Shown here: one piece after another, positions 18,490-26,972 of the stretch
Layout of the letters: the number at the start of each line of letters is the position of its first letter
Numbering within the stretch: the stretch's first letter is position 1
Assembly: GCA_900552495.1 (NCBI GenBank)
Contig: URZY01000009.1
Span: 1-64,000 of the forward strand
Length of the DNA: 64,000 bases
Source of the DNA: an uncultured Mycoplasmatota bacterium
GTDB lineage: Bacteria; Bacillota_I; Bacilli_A; RF39; UBA660
Direction: 5' to 3'
Position numbers and translations under genes: made by a program
The notes under the pieces: generated by a model
What the model saw: only the letters and a program-made list of their open reading frames with translations
Told to the model about the DNA's origin: nothing
The model's database searches: none

Positions 18490-19089
18490 ATGAAAAAAAG
18501 AATTATTATTTATGTTTTGGGGTGTTTACTTATATTATTAGTAGCATGTTCAGTATTGTTTGATTTTAATAAAGAGGATAACGCCTTAAAGAAAATCAAA
18601 ATGGCGGAGGTAGCACATACAATTTTTTATGCTCCACAATATGTGGCTTTAGAAAAAGGGTATTTTGAAGAAGTTGGACTTGATGTAGAAATATTTTTAG
18701 CTAGTGGAGCTGATAAAGTTACTGCAGCTGTATTATCAGGGGATGCTGATATCGGTTTTTCTGGAAGTGAGGCAACAATTTATGTCTATAATGGTGGAGA
18801 AAAGGATTATTTAAAAACATTTGCACAGTTAACACAAAAGGATGGTTCATTTTTAGTGTCTAGGAAAAAAATAGATAACTTTAAATTAGAAGATTTAAAA
18901 GGAAAAAAGATTATTGCAGGAAGAGCTTTTGGAATGCCAGAAATGACACTTCAATATGCATTAAAACAAAATGGGATTGATCCAAAAAATGAAGTCGAAT
19001 TAGATACATCAGTGGCATTTGCTGCAATGAGTGGATCATTTATTGGAGGAAATGGCGATTTCGTGTCACTATTTGAACATAGGGTCTAG
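18490..19089 (+). pseudogene. 5' part of an NMT1/THI5-like ABC substrate-binding lipoprotein gene, cut by element insertion
   Basis: Begins as a normal binding lipoprotein: signal peptide with lipobox VAC (lipidated Cys20), then the NMT1 domain (FYAPQYVALEKGYFEEVGLDVEI, GDADIGFSGSEATI). The native frame runs to Glu196 (19075-19077); the last codons and the stop are element sequence. The missing 133 C-terminal residues lie at 41775-42176 in the same orientation, next to the importer's ATPase and permease. The lipobox, AAAGGAG site and frame are intact, so a truncated lipoprotein may still be made. The substrate could be a thiamine or riboflavin precursor, sulfonate or similar; no TPP or FMN riboswitch is seen upstream. 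Confidence 0.93.
19067..19089. other. attL junction of the serine-recombinase element
   Basis: The host half CACTATT meets the element half at the shared TGAAC (19074-19078). The element side CATAGGGTCTAG (19078-19089) is the near-complement of the element arm at attR. The central GA dinucleotide fits crossover sites of TnpX/TndX-type large serine recombinases. Confidence 0.85.
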
Positions 19090-19153
19090 ATAAGGAAGTA
19101 ATAAAACCATTAAACGAAGGATAATAACATTTTAAATGATATTGCATGTGTTT

Positions 19154-19249
19154 AATTTTATTAATAAGTGTTTTGACAGCCTTACATAATGCATATGAAA
19201 TGATTAATATTAAGAAAATTGTTATTTCAATATCTTTTGTTCTATTCAT
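19154..19249 (-). pseudogene. Holin-like gene remnant 3
   Basis: The minus-strand frame reads IEITIFLILIISYALCKAVK then TLINKIKH, alignable with the start of the intact holin-like protein at 41266-41538 (MEITYMIVVSVVTYILGAI) and with remnant 1 (ending KKFINKI). Downstream sequence no longer matches and runs into the element end. It follows the terminator of the third cassette. Confidence 0.5.
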
Positions 19250-19253
19250 ATAC

Positions 19254-19284
19254 AAAAAACTTCAAGTTTTGTCTTGAAGTTTTT
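19254..19284 (-). terminator. Terminator closing the third toxin/immunity block
   Basis: A 12-bp palindromic stem (AAAAACTTCAAG / CTTGAAGTTTTT) has a 6-nt loop and can act in both directions. Related AAACTTC...GAAGTTT hairpins close the other two blocks near 23817-23844 and 25635-25670. Confidence 0.8.
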
Positions 19285-19297
19285 ATTATTTTATTTT

Positions 19298-19771
19298 TTA
19301 ATAACTAGAAAATAATGAATATATTTTATTGTCATATTCTATCATTAAAAGATAGCGTTCATCATTTCCCATATAAATATAATGGTTTTCTAAATTGCTT
19401 AAACATTCAATTGAAGTATTTTTGTTAAATTTTTCTTTTTCTTTGTTATCAAGTTTATTATAGTATTTTTCTATAATAGAATTAACTTTAATCTGATTTT
19501 TATCATCAATCTTATTGAATTTTTTTTCTTCTACAACTTTTTTTGTATCTTTATAGTGCCACACTGCAAAATCTTCACCCTCACGATAATCAAATTTGAA
19601 AACAACGTCAATATTATTTGGTTTTGGGAGAAGAATATTCCAATTGACATACATATTAAATCTATAGCTATTGATTACTTCCCATATAACTAACAATATT
19701 AATAAAGATATAATTATCAGAATTGCTGCTGTGGCAATAGCAATTTTCTTTTTTAATGATTTTGTTTTCAC
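19298..19771 (-). CDS. Membrane-anchored protein, candidate immunity or accessory protein
   Basis: A 157-residue protein of unknown family with a GTG start behind TAGGTGACATA. One membrane helix lies at residues 9-33; the remainder, rich in Lys, Asn and Asp, is predicted outside. It is the last of four small genes after orphan RHS tip C, a position typical of immunity genes; the role is inferred from context only. Confidence 0.5.
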   Translation of the reverse strand: MKTKSLKKKIAIATAAILIIISLLILLVIWEVINSYRFNMYVNWNILLPKPNNIDVVFKFDYREGEDFAVWHYKDTKKVVEEKKFNKIDDKNQIKVNSIIEKYYNKLDNKEKEKFNKNTSIECLSNLENHYIYMGNDERYLLMIEYDNKIYSLFSSY

Positions 19772-19798
19772 TATGTCACCTACTCTCGTTTGTCTCTC

Positions 19799-20617
19799 TT
19801 ATAATTCTATGCTTTTGTCCTTTTCATACTGCATTAAATCGCCTATTAGTGCATATTCTATATTATTTACATGTATAAAACTTTTTGGGGAATTGGTAAA
19901 ATCTTCATCCTTATCGGTAGAGGTAGCTTTTTTTACTAATTCTAAATTTAATTTTTTCACCTCTCTTTTATTCAATGATAATACAAATTCTGTAAACTCA
20001 TAATTATGCATCTTGTTATTGTTTATCTTTTCTGCACTGGGTTTGTTTTTACCATGGAAATTATGTATTTTTACAACATCTTCTATATGGTAATATTTAT
20101 CCCTCGGTAAGCTACCAATATATAATTTATAAAATCCTATTACCTTTAGACTTACATAACTACCATACCACTTAGTATTTTTAAATTCTGGGGCTTGTAA
20201 CTTATATAATATAATATTTCCACCTGGGTATAATCTTTTTTTTAATCTAAGTGGAGCAAGTTTTTTCTCTGGTGGTTGGGGTAAATTTAATCTTTCCGCT
20301 ACTTTCTCTAAAACTTTTTTTCTTTTTTCAAATAATTTTGGTTCCTCTTGCCATCTTTTTAACTCTGTACCATTCTTTATATATTCTAGTGCCTTTTCTT
20401 TTATTTCTGGAAGCAGTCTTCCTTTTTTCCATTGCGTGTCAGCTAAAGCAATTATTATTGCTGCATATTCTTCATCATCGCCATATTCTTCTCCATCTGC
20501 AAGAATTATGCTTGTTGCTTCTTCATTTGTTTTTCCTATTCTTAGCCAGTCAAGATATTCATCTTGTATATCACAGGTTATATCATCTTGATATAGACCT
20601 ACTCCCCATGTTCCCAT
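19799..20617 (-). CDS. DUF4259-type protein, candidate immunity protein
   Basis: A 272-residue soluble protein. The N-terminus (MGTWGVGLYQDDITCDIQDEYLDWL) is the hallmark of DUF4259, small acidic proteins of unknown biochemical function often encoded beside toxin genes. The middle is basic (RKKVLEKVAERLNLP, KKLAPLRLKKRLYPGG) and the last third is beta-rich without a recognised domain. A strong AGGAGG site precedes the ATG. It is part of the gene row behind orphan tip C. Confidence 0.7.
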   Translation of the reverse strand: MGTWGVGLYQDDITCDIQDEYLDWLRIGKTNEEATSIILADGEEYGDDEEYAAIIIALADTQWKKGRLLPEIKEKALEYIKNGTELKRWQEEPKLFEKRKKVLEKVAERLNLPQPPEKKLAPLRLKKRLYPGGNIILYKLQAPEFKNTKWYGSYVSLKVIGFYKLYIGSLPRDKYYHIEDVVKIHNFHGKNKPSAEKINNNKMHNYEFTEFVLSLNKREVKKLNLELVKKATSTDKDEDFTNSPKSFIHVNNIEYALIGDLMQYEKDKSIEL

Positions 20618-20643
20618 TTTTCCCTCCTTAATACAGATTACTT

Positions 20644-21342
20644 CTATTTAAATAAGTAAAACTTTTCTCCTTCTATTGTTAGGTAATAGTCTTTGTCTAA
20701 TTTTCCTTCTACAATTCCAAAATATACAACCACACCAGTAGCTAATGTAGCTGGTGGTGTAGCATCAAAAAAAGATATTTTTGATTTGTATTTGTCCGTT
20801 ATATTTATATTCTTATTAAAAATTATATTATCTGGTAATTCTTGATCATAAATAAATATACCCGTTGTATTGTTTTTATTGTCAGTACATATATCAATAT
20901 AAATTTTATGGTTGTCTATTGTTATAGTTTTAGTTTTCGAAATCTCGTATGATTCTGTTTCTCCTATTTTCCATTTACTATCTTTTACATAATAAGTGAA
21001 GATGGATGGGGTTATATATTTTTCTTCGGAAGTATAATTTTCTGTTCCATAAACAAATGTTGTGTTATTATATTTCACTCTTTTTAAAATTTTTCCATTA
21101 GGGTATTGAAAGTGGTAGGCATCATCAATGCTCTGGAATGATAAATATTTGCTTAATTCAAGATAATTTATGGTCACTAATAGAATTAATTGAATAATTA
21201 TAAATTTTATAGTTATATTCTTTTTTTTGTCTTTATTTTTCTCTTTTTTTATAGCATTAATATATGTAATTAAAATTATAATAAAAAGTATACTATATAT
21301 TGTTATTTTTATTGCTACGTCTGTAAAATATATGTTTTTCAT
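20644..21342 (-). CDS. Membrane-anchored protein, paralogue of the adjacent gene (copy 2)
   Basis: A 232-residue protein. Two N-terminal hydrophobic helices (about 8-28 and 40-60) precede an outside domain containing YHFQYPNGKILKRVKY, TTFVYGTENY and PSIFTYYVKD. The same blocks occur in the same order in the upstream neighbour (21375-22103), so the pair arose by duplication. The ATG at 21342 is chosen because the frame upstream overlaps the neighbour and lacks a ribosome site; this start also has only a weak one. Probably an immunity protein of tip C or of lost tips. Confidence 0.6.
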   Translation of the reverse strand: MKNIYFTDVAIKITIYSILFIIILITYINAIKKEKNKDKKKNITIKFIIIQLILLVTINYLELSKYLSFQSIDDAYHFQYPNGKILKRVKYNNTTFVYGTENYTSEEKYITPSIFTYYVKDSKWKIGETESYEISKTKTITIDNHKIYIDICTDNKNNTTGIFIYDQELPDNIIFNKNINITDKYKSKISFFDATPPATLATGVVVYFGIVEGKLDKDYYLTIEGEKFYLFK

Positions 21343-21374
21343 TTGACCACATCTTTTCTTATAATTATTTCTTC

Positions 21375-22103
21375 TTAGCAAATCCAATTTTCTTCAATAT
21401 CTTTTAATTTATATTTCGTTTTATCGATAGATATATAGTAATCTTTTTTTATTTTTTCTTCTACTACGCCTAAGAATATTACCGTTACTTTTTTGTCAAT
21501 TGGAGATGTAACTGTATCGAGATATTTAAAATCAGTATTTATTGAATCTGTTATAATTGTTTCTTTGGTTAGCGTTTTCTCATTTACTGGTACCTGTTCA
21601 TAAATAAATATTCCCGTTACATTATCTTTTTCATTACTATATTTATATACATAATATTTTTGCTTGTTTTCGTCACATATCACTCTTCTTTTATTTGTAT
21701 TAATACTGTTTAGACCTATGCATTTCCATTTTTTACCATCTCTTATATAGCTAGTAAAGATGTTAGGACTGCTAAAATCGTTTTTTGAATTATAGTTAGT
21801 TGTACCATAAGCAAACACTGTATCCTTATATTTCTTACTTCCTAAAATTTTTCCTGATGGATATTCAAATAGAAAAGCCTTTTCTGGAGATGAATGTCTA
21901 AAAACATTTCCAATATTAAGTGTATTTATAAAAATATATAAAATTGATATTATTACAATTGTTCCAATTATAAATAGCGTTCTCTTTGCTTTAAACATTT
22001 TAGTCTTTTTGTATGTAATTAGTATTATTATAATTAAAATAATTACTATTAAACATGTAATACGTTCTTTCAATAACATTTCTTCATATATTATATTGCT
22101 CAT
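21375..22103 (-). CDS. Membrane-anchored protein, candidate immunity protein of orphan tip C (copy 1)
   Basis: A 242-residue protein with two hydrophobic helices (about 14-30 and 38-60) and an outside domain with FLFEYPSGKILGSKKY, TVFAYGTTNY and PNIFTSYIRDG, clearly related to the next gene. It starts behind AAAAAGGAG, 26 nt after the stop of orphan tip C, the classical place of a cognate immunity gene. No toxin-binding motif is known for it. Confidence 0.6.
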   Translation of the reverse strand: MSNIIYEEMLLKERITCLIVIILIIIILITYKKTKMFKAKRTLFIIGTIVIISILYIFINTLNIGNVFRHSSPEKAFLFEYPSGKILGSKKYKDTVFAYGTTNYNSKNDFSSPNIFTSYIRDGKKWKCIGLNSINTNKRRVICDENKQKYYVYKYSNEKDNVTGIFIYEQVPVNEKTLTKETIITDSINTDFKYLDTVTSPIDKKVTVIFLGVVEEKIKKDYYISIDKTKYKLKDIEENWIC

Positions 22104-22129
22104 GTCTTTCTCCTTTTTTATAGTAATTA

Positions 22130-23023
22130 TTATATTGTCGTTGGAAATGGTATTTGTTGAACTATGTTTTTAACAATATCATTTATTGGGTTTCTTGCTT
22201 CATTTGTTAAAACAAGTAAAGCAACATACAATTTGCTTATTGTTACCTTATTATACACAAATTGTGTTCCATTTCCTGTTTCAATTTCTTTTCCAATTAA
22301 AATATAATAACTATAATTATTCCCTCCCGACTCAATAACATCACCATTGACATTGTTATATTTTATTGCGATATCGCCGAGGCCATTTGTGGAATATCCT
22401 ATACTCCCAATATTGGTATTTAGCTGTATAGATAATGTTTTTTCAAATAAGTTTTCAATATTAAATTCTATTTCAATGGGCTTGTTACTTTTCGAAGATA
22501 TTATGTTTTTGGTTATCCCATAATCTTCTGAATAGTCTATATATATTGCCTTTTTAATTATTTTACTTGTATCTATATTAGCTACCTTAGTTATACTAGC
22601 ACTAATTCCAATTGTTTTTTTAAATATTGTCCCTGCTCCTTTAATTAATGTTTTCCCAAGAGTTATTATACCTTGAATTATTGTCCCTGTTTCATCAACA
22701 TTATTAATTGGATTGTTACTTACATATAAATATAAATTGTTCGAATAGAAATCTTGATTGGCGCCAAATATCGTATCGGCACTTATAAATCTTCCCCATT
22801 CTGGATTATAATATCTACTGTTTAAATAATAAAGTTTTGTTTCATTATCATAATAGTATGATCTATATCTAAATGGATTGATTATTCCAATATTTTCTTC
22901 ATCCATTATTGTATTATTATCATTGTCTGTTATACTTATTATCTTTCCCCAACTATCATATGTATATTTTACTACTAAATATCCGTTGTCGTCAACGATA
23001 CCAATGATATCGTTTTGGTGATT
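22130..23023 (-). pseudogene. Orphan RHS C-terminal tip C (silent toxin cassette)
   Basis: The open frame of 297 codons has no start codon of its own; a TAA at 23024-23026 stops the frame just before it. It begins in the RHS core at QNDIIGIVDDN, continues through SYYYDNETKLYYLNSRYYNP, the WGRFISADT core motif and SNNPINNVDETG, then switches to a unique tip of about 165 residues (from TIIQGIITLGKTLIKGAG). The tip has a hydrophobic/Gly-rich lead-in and an Ile/Asn-rich domain that I cannot assign. It would be expressed only if recombined onto the full RHS gene. An internal ATG at 22906 has no ribosome site. Confidence 0.8.
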
Positions 23024-23027
23024 TTAT
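22944..23027 (-). repeat. 84-nt cassette-start repeat, copy C
   Basis: Matches 25236-25319 at 81 of 84 positions by direct comparison. It encodes QNDIIGIVDDNGYLVVKYTY and the following DSWG, and begins with ATAAAAT and the in-frame TAA. The expressed RHS gene has only diverged sequence here. Confidence 0.9.
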
Positions 23028-23097
23028 TTATGAATATTTTTGTAATAGTTCCTAATATATAAGTACTATACTTACTATGATCGTATATGTTATTCCC
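23021..23097 (-). pseudogene. Holin-like gene remnant 2, frameshifted
   Basis: The minus strand encodes ITYTIIVSIV and, after a one-base frameshift, YILGTITKIFINKI, matching the first ~28 residues of the holin-like protein. It fuses directly to the cassette-start repeat at ATAAAATC, which marks a recombination junction. Confidence 0.65.
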
Positions 23098-23143
23098 AAA
23101 TTATTTCACCACCTTTATAATTTATTTATGATTTTGGTCTTTT

Positions 23144-23172
23144 TTGTCAACACTTAATTATTATGATATAAT
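23144..23172 (+). promoter_or_regulatory. SigA-type promoter
   Basis: TTGTCA and TATAAT are separated by exactly 17 nt, 27 nt before the ATG of the plus-strand gene at 23199. This is one of the best promoters in the element. Confidence 0.8.
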
Positions 23173-23198
23173 AGAAGAAAAGTAAGCGAGGTAGAACG

Positions 23199-23741
23199 AT
23201 GAAATTCACTTTTAAAAGAAATCTTTCTATTTTGTTAATAAAAAAAATTTTTTTTTTATTAATTTTAATTTTATTATTCTTTTTTCTTACATTTTATTTT
23301 AAAAATGGTGTAGGAAAATTTTTAGTTGGAACTATCTTATTTATTCAATTCAGTATTACTCTTTTTAACACTATATCTTTATTAGTATCCGTATATTCTT
23401 TTTTTAACAACTTATCTCAAGACAAAAAAGATGAATTAGAGAAAGAGTTGTCCAATTCTATATTCTCATGCGAAACTTGCTATTTAACTAATAAATATGT
23501 TTTTTTATTAGCCAATTGTAATTTTATTGATTATTCAGATATTGATAAAATTACAGTTTCAACTTCAATTAGACTTCGTCCAAATTCAAATTTATTATCT
23601 ATGATTTATTTTAGAATAAAATTACATTTAAACGAGCATACATATTTATGTTTTGAAACTAACTCTGCTTTATTAAAAAATAATTTTATTAATATATTAG
23701 TTAAAAAAAATCCAAATATAAAGATTCAAAAAAATAGTTAA
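23199..23741 (+). CDS. Small two-helix membrane protein, unknown function, opposite strand
   Basis: A 180-residue protein. Two N-terminal hydrophobic segments (about 10-36 and 40-70) are followed by a soluble domain whose beta-rich pattern (YLTNKYVFLLANCNFIDYSDIDKITVS) resembles bacterial PH/YcxB-like domains; this is inference. It has its own strong promoter and terminator and opposes all surrounding toxin genes. It may be an immunity gene expressed independently for a retired toxin, or an unrelated insertion. Confidence 0.6.
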   Translation: MKFTFKRNLSILLIKKIFFLLILILLFFFLTFYFKNGVGKFLVGTILFIQFSITLFNTISLLVSVYSFFNNLSQDKKDELEKELSNSIFSCETCYLTNKYVFLLANCNFIDYSDIDKITVSTSIRLRPNSNLLSMIYFRIKLHLNEHTYLCFETNSALLKNNFINILVKKNPNIKIQKNS

Positions 23742-23784
23742 ATAAATAAAACCCCAATTCAATATAGAACTGAATTAAGGTTCT

Positions 23785-23811
23785 AAGTGAGTTTTTTATA
23801 CTCACTTTTTA
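23785..23811 (+). terminator. Intrinsic terminator
   Basis: An 8-bp stem (AAGTGAGT / ACTCACTT) is followed by TTTTTATTG on the plus strand and closes the 23199-23741 gene. A second, imperfect hairpin (ACTTCA...TGAAGT, near 23817-23844) serves the opposite-strand gene. Confidence 0.8.
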
Positions 23812-23862
23812 TTGACAACTTCAGTCTATTATCTTGAAGTTTTTGTAATTTATTTTTATTAT

Positions 23863-24357
23863 TTAAGTGGCATCGAAATCTACAAATCCTTTATATACTT
23901 TTCCACAACCATTACATTTTACTGTTATAACAATCCAAGTAAATGCATTATCTTTTTCTTTAATTCCTAATTCTTTTAACTCTTCCATATTTGGATATTC
24001 ATATTTTGCATATACAGAGAAATTATTACCCTTACATTTTGGACAATTCCACTTTTTTTCAGATTGTATATTTTTGTGGTCTAAATTTTCAGTACAGCAT
24101 CTATATCCGTCTATAGTACTATCAAATAGAATTAGTTTTTCTCTACATTCTTTACATATTAATGTAGTTCTTATATCTCCTGTTTCTGAATATAAATATG
24201 TACCAAGTAAAAACTTATTTATAACTTCTCCACTTATTTCCAATTCAAAATCTGATTTATTACAGCATGTAATTTTTCCACCTACTAAAGTATTGTCACC
24301 ACTAACTTTTCTTGATTCACAATTAAAATGATTCTGTATTCTTTTTGGGATTTGCAT
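23863..24357 (-). CDS. Zinc-ribbon protein, candidate immunity protein of orphan tip B
   Basis: A 164-residue soluble protein with several Cys pairs: CCNKS near residue 31, CKEC, CPKC and CNGC, which could bind two zinc ions. I do not recognise the family. The ATG follows AAGGAGG and lies 10 nt after the stop of orphan tip B, so its position marks it as the presumed cognate antitoxin. Its ribosome site and frame are intact although the toxin upstream is promoterless. Confidence 0.65.
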   Translation of the reverse strand: MQIPKRIQNHFNCESRKVSGDNTLVGGKITCCNKSDFELEISGEVINKFLLGTYLYSETGDIRTTLICKECREKLILFDSTIDGYRCCTENLDHKNIQSEKKWNCPKCKGNNFSVYAKYEYPNMEELKELGIKEKDNAFTWIVITVKCNGCGKVYKGFVDFDAT

Positions 24358-24367
24358 TTTATCCTCC

Positions 24368-25315
24368 TTATCCTATTATTTCGAATATTTTTCTAACCCA
24401 AACAATCACCTTTCCGATAGAATTTGGATTGCTTGATGTCATTTTAGATACTTTATTAAATATATATGTTGTACTTTGTTTTGGACTAACTACTTCAACT
24501 ATTTTATTTGCACCATTCTTTGCAATTCCTATAATATCAGGTCTACTAGTTCCAACCATGCCTGATGAATTAAGAGCTTTATTCATATACAAACTGGAAT
24601 ATTTATTGCTGATTAACATTTTTCCAGCTTCTACATTGGTTGCGAGTCTATGTATTGAAGATGCATGAGTACCTCCGCTTACCACAGTTCCAGTAGCTAC
24701 ACTAGCATATCCAAGAGTCGCTCCACCTACTGCTCCAACTAATGTACCACCTAAAAATCCTGTTGCGGCACCACCAGCAGCTCCTTTTTTTCCACCTGAT
24801 ATTCCACCAGCAACTGCACCACCTAGCGCACCTACAGTTCCACCAGCAAGTGCTCCAGTTAGTGCTGCTCCAGCTATAGCACCACCAACTCCTGGTAAAC
24901 AAACTGCTGCTACTGCTAATCCTCCGATGACGGCAACTCCTACAGTAACTTTTAACCAGTTTGACATCTTCCAGTGCCCATCTATATCAAAATTATTTAT
25001 TGGATTGTTGCTTACATATGTATATAGATTATATGAAATTATATCATCGTTTGCACCTAATATACTATCAACACTTACAAATCTTCCCCAAGAAGGATTA
25101 TAGTATCTACTATTAATATAGTATAGTTTTGTTTCTGTATCATAGTAATATAATCTATATCTATATGGATTTAATACCCCTATATGATTCGAATCGGAAA
25201 TTTCATTTCCAAATTGATCTTTTATGCTTAGTAGATTTCCCCAACTATCATATGTATATTTTACTACTAAATATTCGTTGGCGTCAACGATACCAATGAT
25301 ATCGTTTTGGGGATT
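24368..25315 (-). pseudogene. Orphan RHS C-terminal tip B with nuclease-like end (silent toxin cassette)
   Basis: An open frame of 315 codons without a start, directly preceded by an in-frame TAA (25316-25318). It carries the RHS core end (QNDIIGIVDAN ... YINSRYYNPSWGRFVSVDS ... SNNPINNFDIDGH), then a tip of about 200 residues: a Gly/Ala-rich glycine-zipper segment (GGAIAGAALTGALAGGT) and a C-terminal ~90-residue domain. That domain contains SRPDIIGIAKNG followed by KIVEVVSPKQST, an Asp / Glu-x-x-Ser-x-Lys/Gln layout that suggests a PD-(D/E)xK-type nuclease. The zipper may help membrane passage. The ATG at 24967 is internal and lacks a ribosome site. Confidence 0.8.
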
Positions 25316-25319
25316 TTAT
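25236..25319 (-). repeat. 84-nt cassette-start repeat, copy B
   Basis: Differs from copy C (22944-23027) at three positions only. Outside this block the two tips diverge, so the block is either a recently shared segment or a homology arm used for tip exchange. Confidence 0.9.
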
Positions 25320-25406
25320 CCCAATTATAGCGGTCACTTATAATTGTACAAATATTAATTTGCCCTTTTAGTTTTATCTGTTTTGACTAATAATTTCACT
25401 ATTCTG

Positions 25407-25613
25407 TCAGGTTAATAAAAAATTATTAAATAAATGATAATATACAAAAAAGGTATATATTTTAGGATAACAATTTATCCAATCATTTATTATTTTTATA
25501 ATAACGATTTGAATTAAGATATACTTATCAGAAATTTTATTAATAAATTTTTTAGTTATTGCTCCTAATACATAAGTGACAATACTTACTATTAATGCAT
25601 ACGTAATTTCCAT
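25407..25613 (-). pseudogene. Holin-like gene remnant 1, degenerate C-terminus
   Basis: It has a perfect AAAGGAGG site and ATG, then MEITYALIVSIVTYVLGAI and TKKFINKISDKYI, closely matching the intact holin-like protein at 41266-41538. After about residue 33 the match decays (IQIVIIKIINDWINCYPKIY) and the frame stops at 68 codons, against 90 in the intact gene. Between it and tip B (25320-25406) only AT-rich DNA is seen. Confidence 0.75.
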
Positions 25614-25634
25614 TCTTTCCTCCTTTTTAGACAA

Positions 25635-25670
25635 AAAAACTTCGAATTACCTTTGCAATGCGAAGTTTTT
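25635..25670 (-). terminator. Terminator after the RHS/immunity pair
   Basis: A 10-bp stem (AAAAACTTCG / CGAAGTTTTT) has a 16-nt loop and T residues on the minus-strand side. It is related to the hairpin that ends the third block (19254-19284). Confidence 0.7.
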
Positions 25671-26904
25671 ATTCAAACTCATATGTGTTTATTTCTAACT
25701 GATGTTGTTCTAAATCGTATAAAGCAACATGCATTTTATAATTTTCTTTAATTCTTGTCACCGTATTATATTCTTGTGTTTTCTCATTATATATTGTTAT
25801 ATAACATTTTTTACATTCTCTATGAATCATTTGATATGGAATCAAAGGTTCTAATTCATTTGAGATTGTTTTAAAATTTATCCAATTTTGTCCGTTTACA
25901 ATATTTTGTTCAAATTTCTTCAATTTCAGTGAATTTTGAAAAAAAGCCTCTGTAACAGTCACATTTTTTTTATCTAAATCAAAGTATGTTCTATATTTTT
26001 GTTGGATATAATCTCCGTCTCTAGGTATATTAACCTTTAAAATTTCTTCATACGGTTTTATTTTATTATAAGGAATCCTTCCTATTGGCATAACCACACA
26101 AAAACTACCAAACACTATCAATAACACACAAATTACACATCCAAAAATGATATTACTCTTTGCTTTTTTATTTTGATTTTTTAATTTATATCCAATGATA
26201 ATTGATAAAATAGGTACAGGTAGCCATAACCAAAACACCCACATTTTTTCAGTAATTAAAGAACTGGGAATATCTTTTGCTATTGCTCTTATTGTAAGAA
26301 CTGCACCAAAAAAACTAAATATGGTTATATAAAATAATAAATTTAATAAGAAAGTATTATCTTTAGCATTAACTTCTTCTTTGTTTTTCTTTAATTTGTT
26401 TTTTTTATAATAAATTTTACTATTAATATTTCTTAGAAATTCTTCTTCTTTTTCTTTACATTCTTCTTTATTTATTATAACTGCGGCGTTATTACCATAT
26501 ATATAAAAATTATTTTCTGTTTCGATTATCTTTTTTACTTGATCATAGTTTAATTTTATTTCAATATTATCACTTTTTTTTATTAAATAATTATCAAAGA
26601 AAGTTATCGTAACTTTATCACTAATCATTCTATTTTTTTTATAGTAATTATAATGTTTTTTTATTAACCATTCTATTTTTACTTTATATAAAATCATAAC
26701 AAAACATATTGTAATAACACCAATGATAACAGCTGTTGTGATATTTAACTTATATATAACTGATATAAATAAAATTATTATAATTTCTACAATGGAGGTT
26801 TTAAAAACATTCCACCAGTAAAATTCAGGCGTAAGTATCATCATTTTCCTATACTCATCCCATGTCATATTAAAATCTGTAGAAAATATTTTTTTATTAT
26901 CCAT
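25669..26904 (-). CDS. YcxB-like multi-helix membrane protein, probable immunity partner of the RHS toxin
   Basis: A 411-residue protein. Helices lie near 40-60 and 62-80, then a YcxB-like cytoplasmic domain (SDKVTITFFDNYLIKK ... LNYDQVKKIIETENNFYIY), then helices near 190-210, 225-245 and 262-285, and an outside C-terminal domain of about 120 residues. The ATG at 26904 follows GGAGG; the upstream ATG is part of that site. It is 68 nt after the RHS stop on the same strand. Immunity is inferred from position; the RHS tip ends in hydrophobic segments, which suits a membrane-located antagonist. Confidence 0.65.
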   Translation of the reverse strand: MDNKKIFSTDFNMTWDEYRKMMILTPEFYWWNVFKTSIVEIIIILFISVIYKLNITTAVIIGVITICFVMILYKVKIEWLIKKHYNYYKKNRMISDKVTITFFDNYLIKKSDNIEIKLNYDQVKKIIETENNFYIYGNNAAVIINKEECKEKEEEFLRNINSKIYYKKNKLKKNKEEVNAKDNTFLLNLLFYITIFSFFGAVLTIRAIAKDIPSSLITEKMWVFWLWLPVPILSIIIGYKLKNQNKKAKSNIIFGCVICVLLIVFGSFCVVMPIGRIPYNKIKPYEEILKVNIPRDGDYIQQKYRTYFDLDKKNVTVTEAFFQNSLKLKKFEQNIVNGQNWINFKTISNELEPLIPYQMIHRECKKCYITIYNEKTQEYNTVTRIKENYKMHVALYDLEQHQLEINTYEFE

Positions 26905-26972
26905 AACCAAAACCTCCATGTAGTTTTTATTATTTATTTTTATTATATCACAATTTATTTTTTACATCAATT

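Noticed and set aside
18490..19089. A complete short substrate-binding protein gene or a simple frameshift
   Set aside because: The missing C-terminal part was found in frame at 41775-42176 beside the cognate ATPase and permease, and att-like sequences lie at both junctions.
19040..19255. A 71-residue minus-strand reading frame over the left junction
   Set aside because: It crosses the host/element boundary and only its first ~34 codons resemble the holin-like protein; kept only as a remnant.
20251..20631. A Leu-rich plus-strand frame opposite the DUF4259 gene
   Set aside because: Its composition is that of a complementary strand of Lys/Glu-rich coding DNA, and the DUF4259 start motif on the other strand is diagnostic.
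23867..24331. A long plus-strand open frame opposite the zinc-ribbon gene
   Set aside because: It is antisense to a gene with a good ribosome site and Cys motifs, and its own translation is Ser/Leu/Phe-rich with no start signals.
24702..24902. A Trp/Ser/Arg/Cys-rich reading frame inside tip B
   Set aside because: It is the shifted frame of the Gly/Ala-rich coding segment, with an implausible composition and no ribosome site.
22130..25315. Tips B and C as independent small proteins from internal ATGs (22906 and 24967)
   Set aside because: No ribosome site precedes either ATG, and the RHS core frame runs open well upstream of them to an in-frame TAA.
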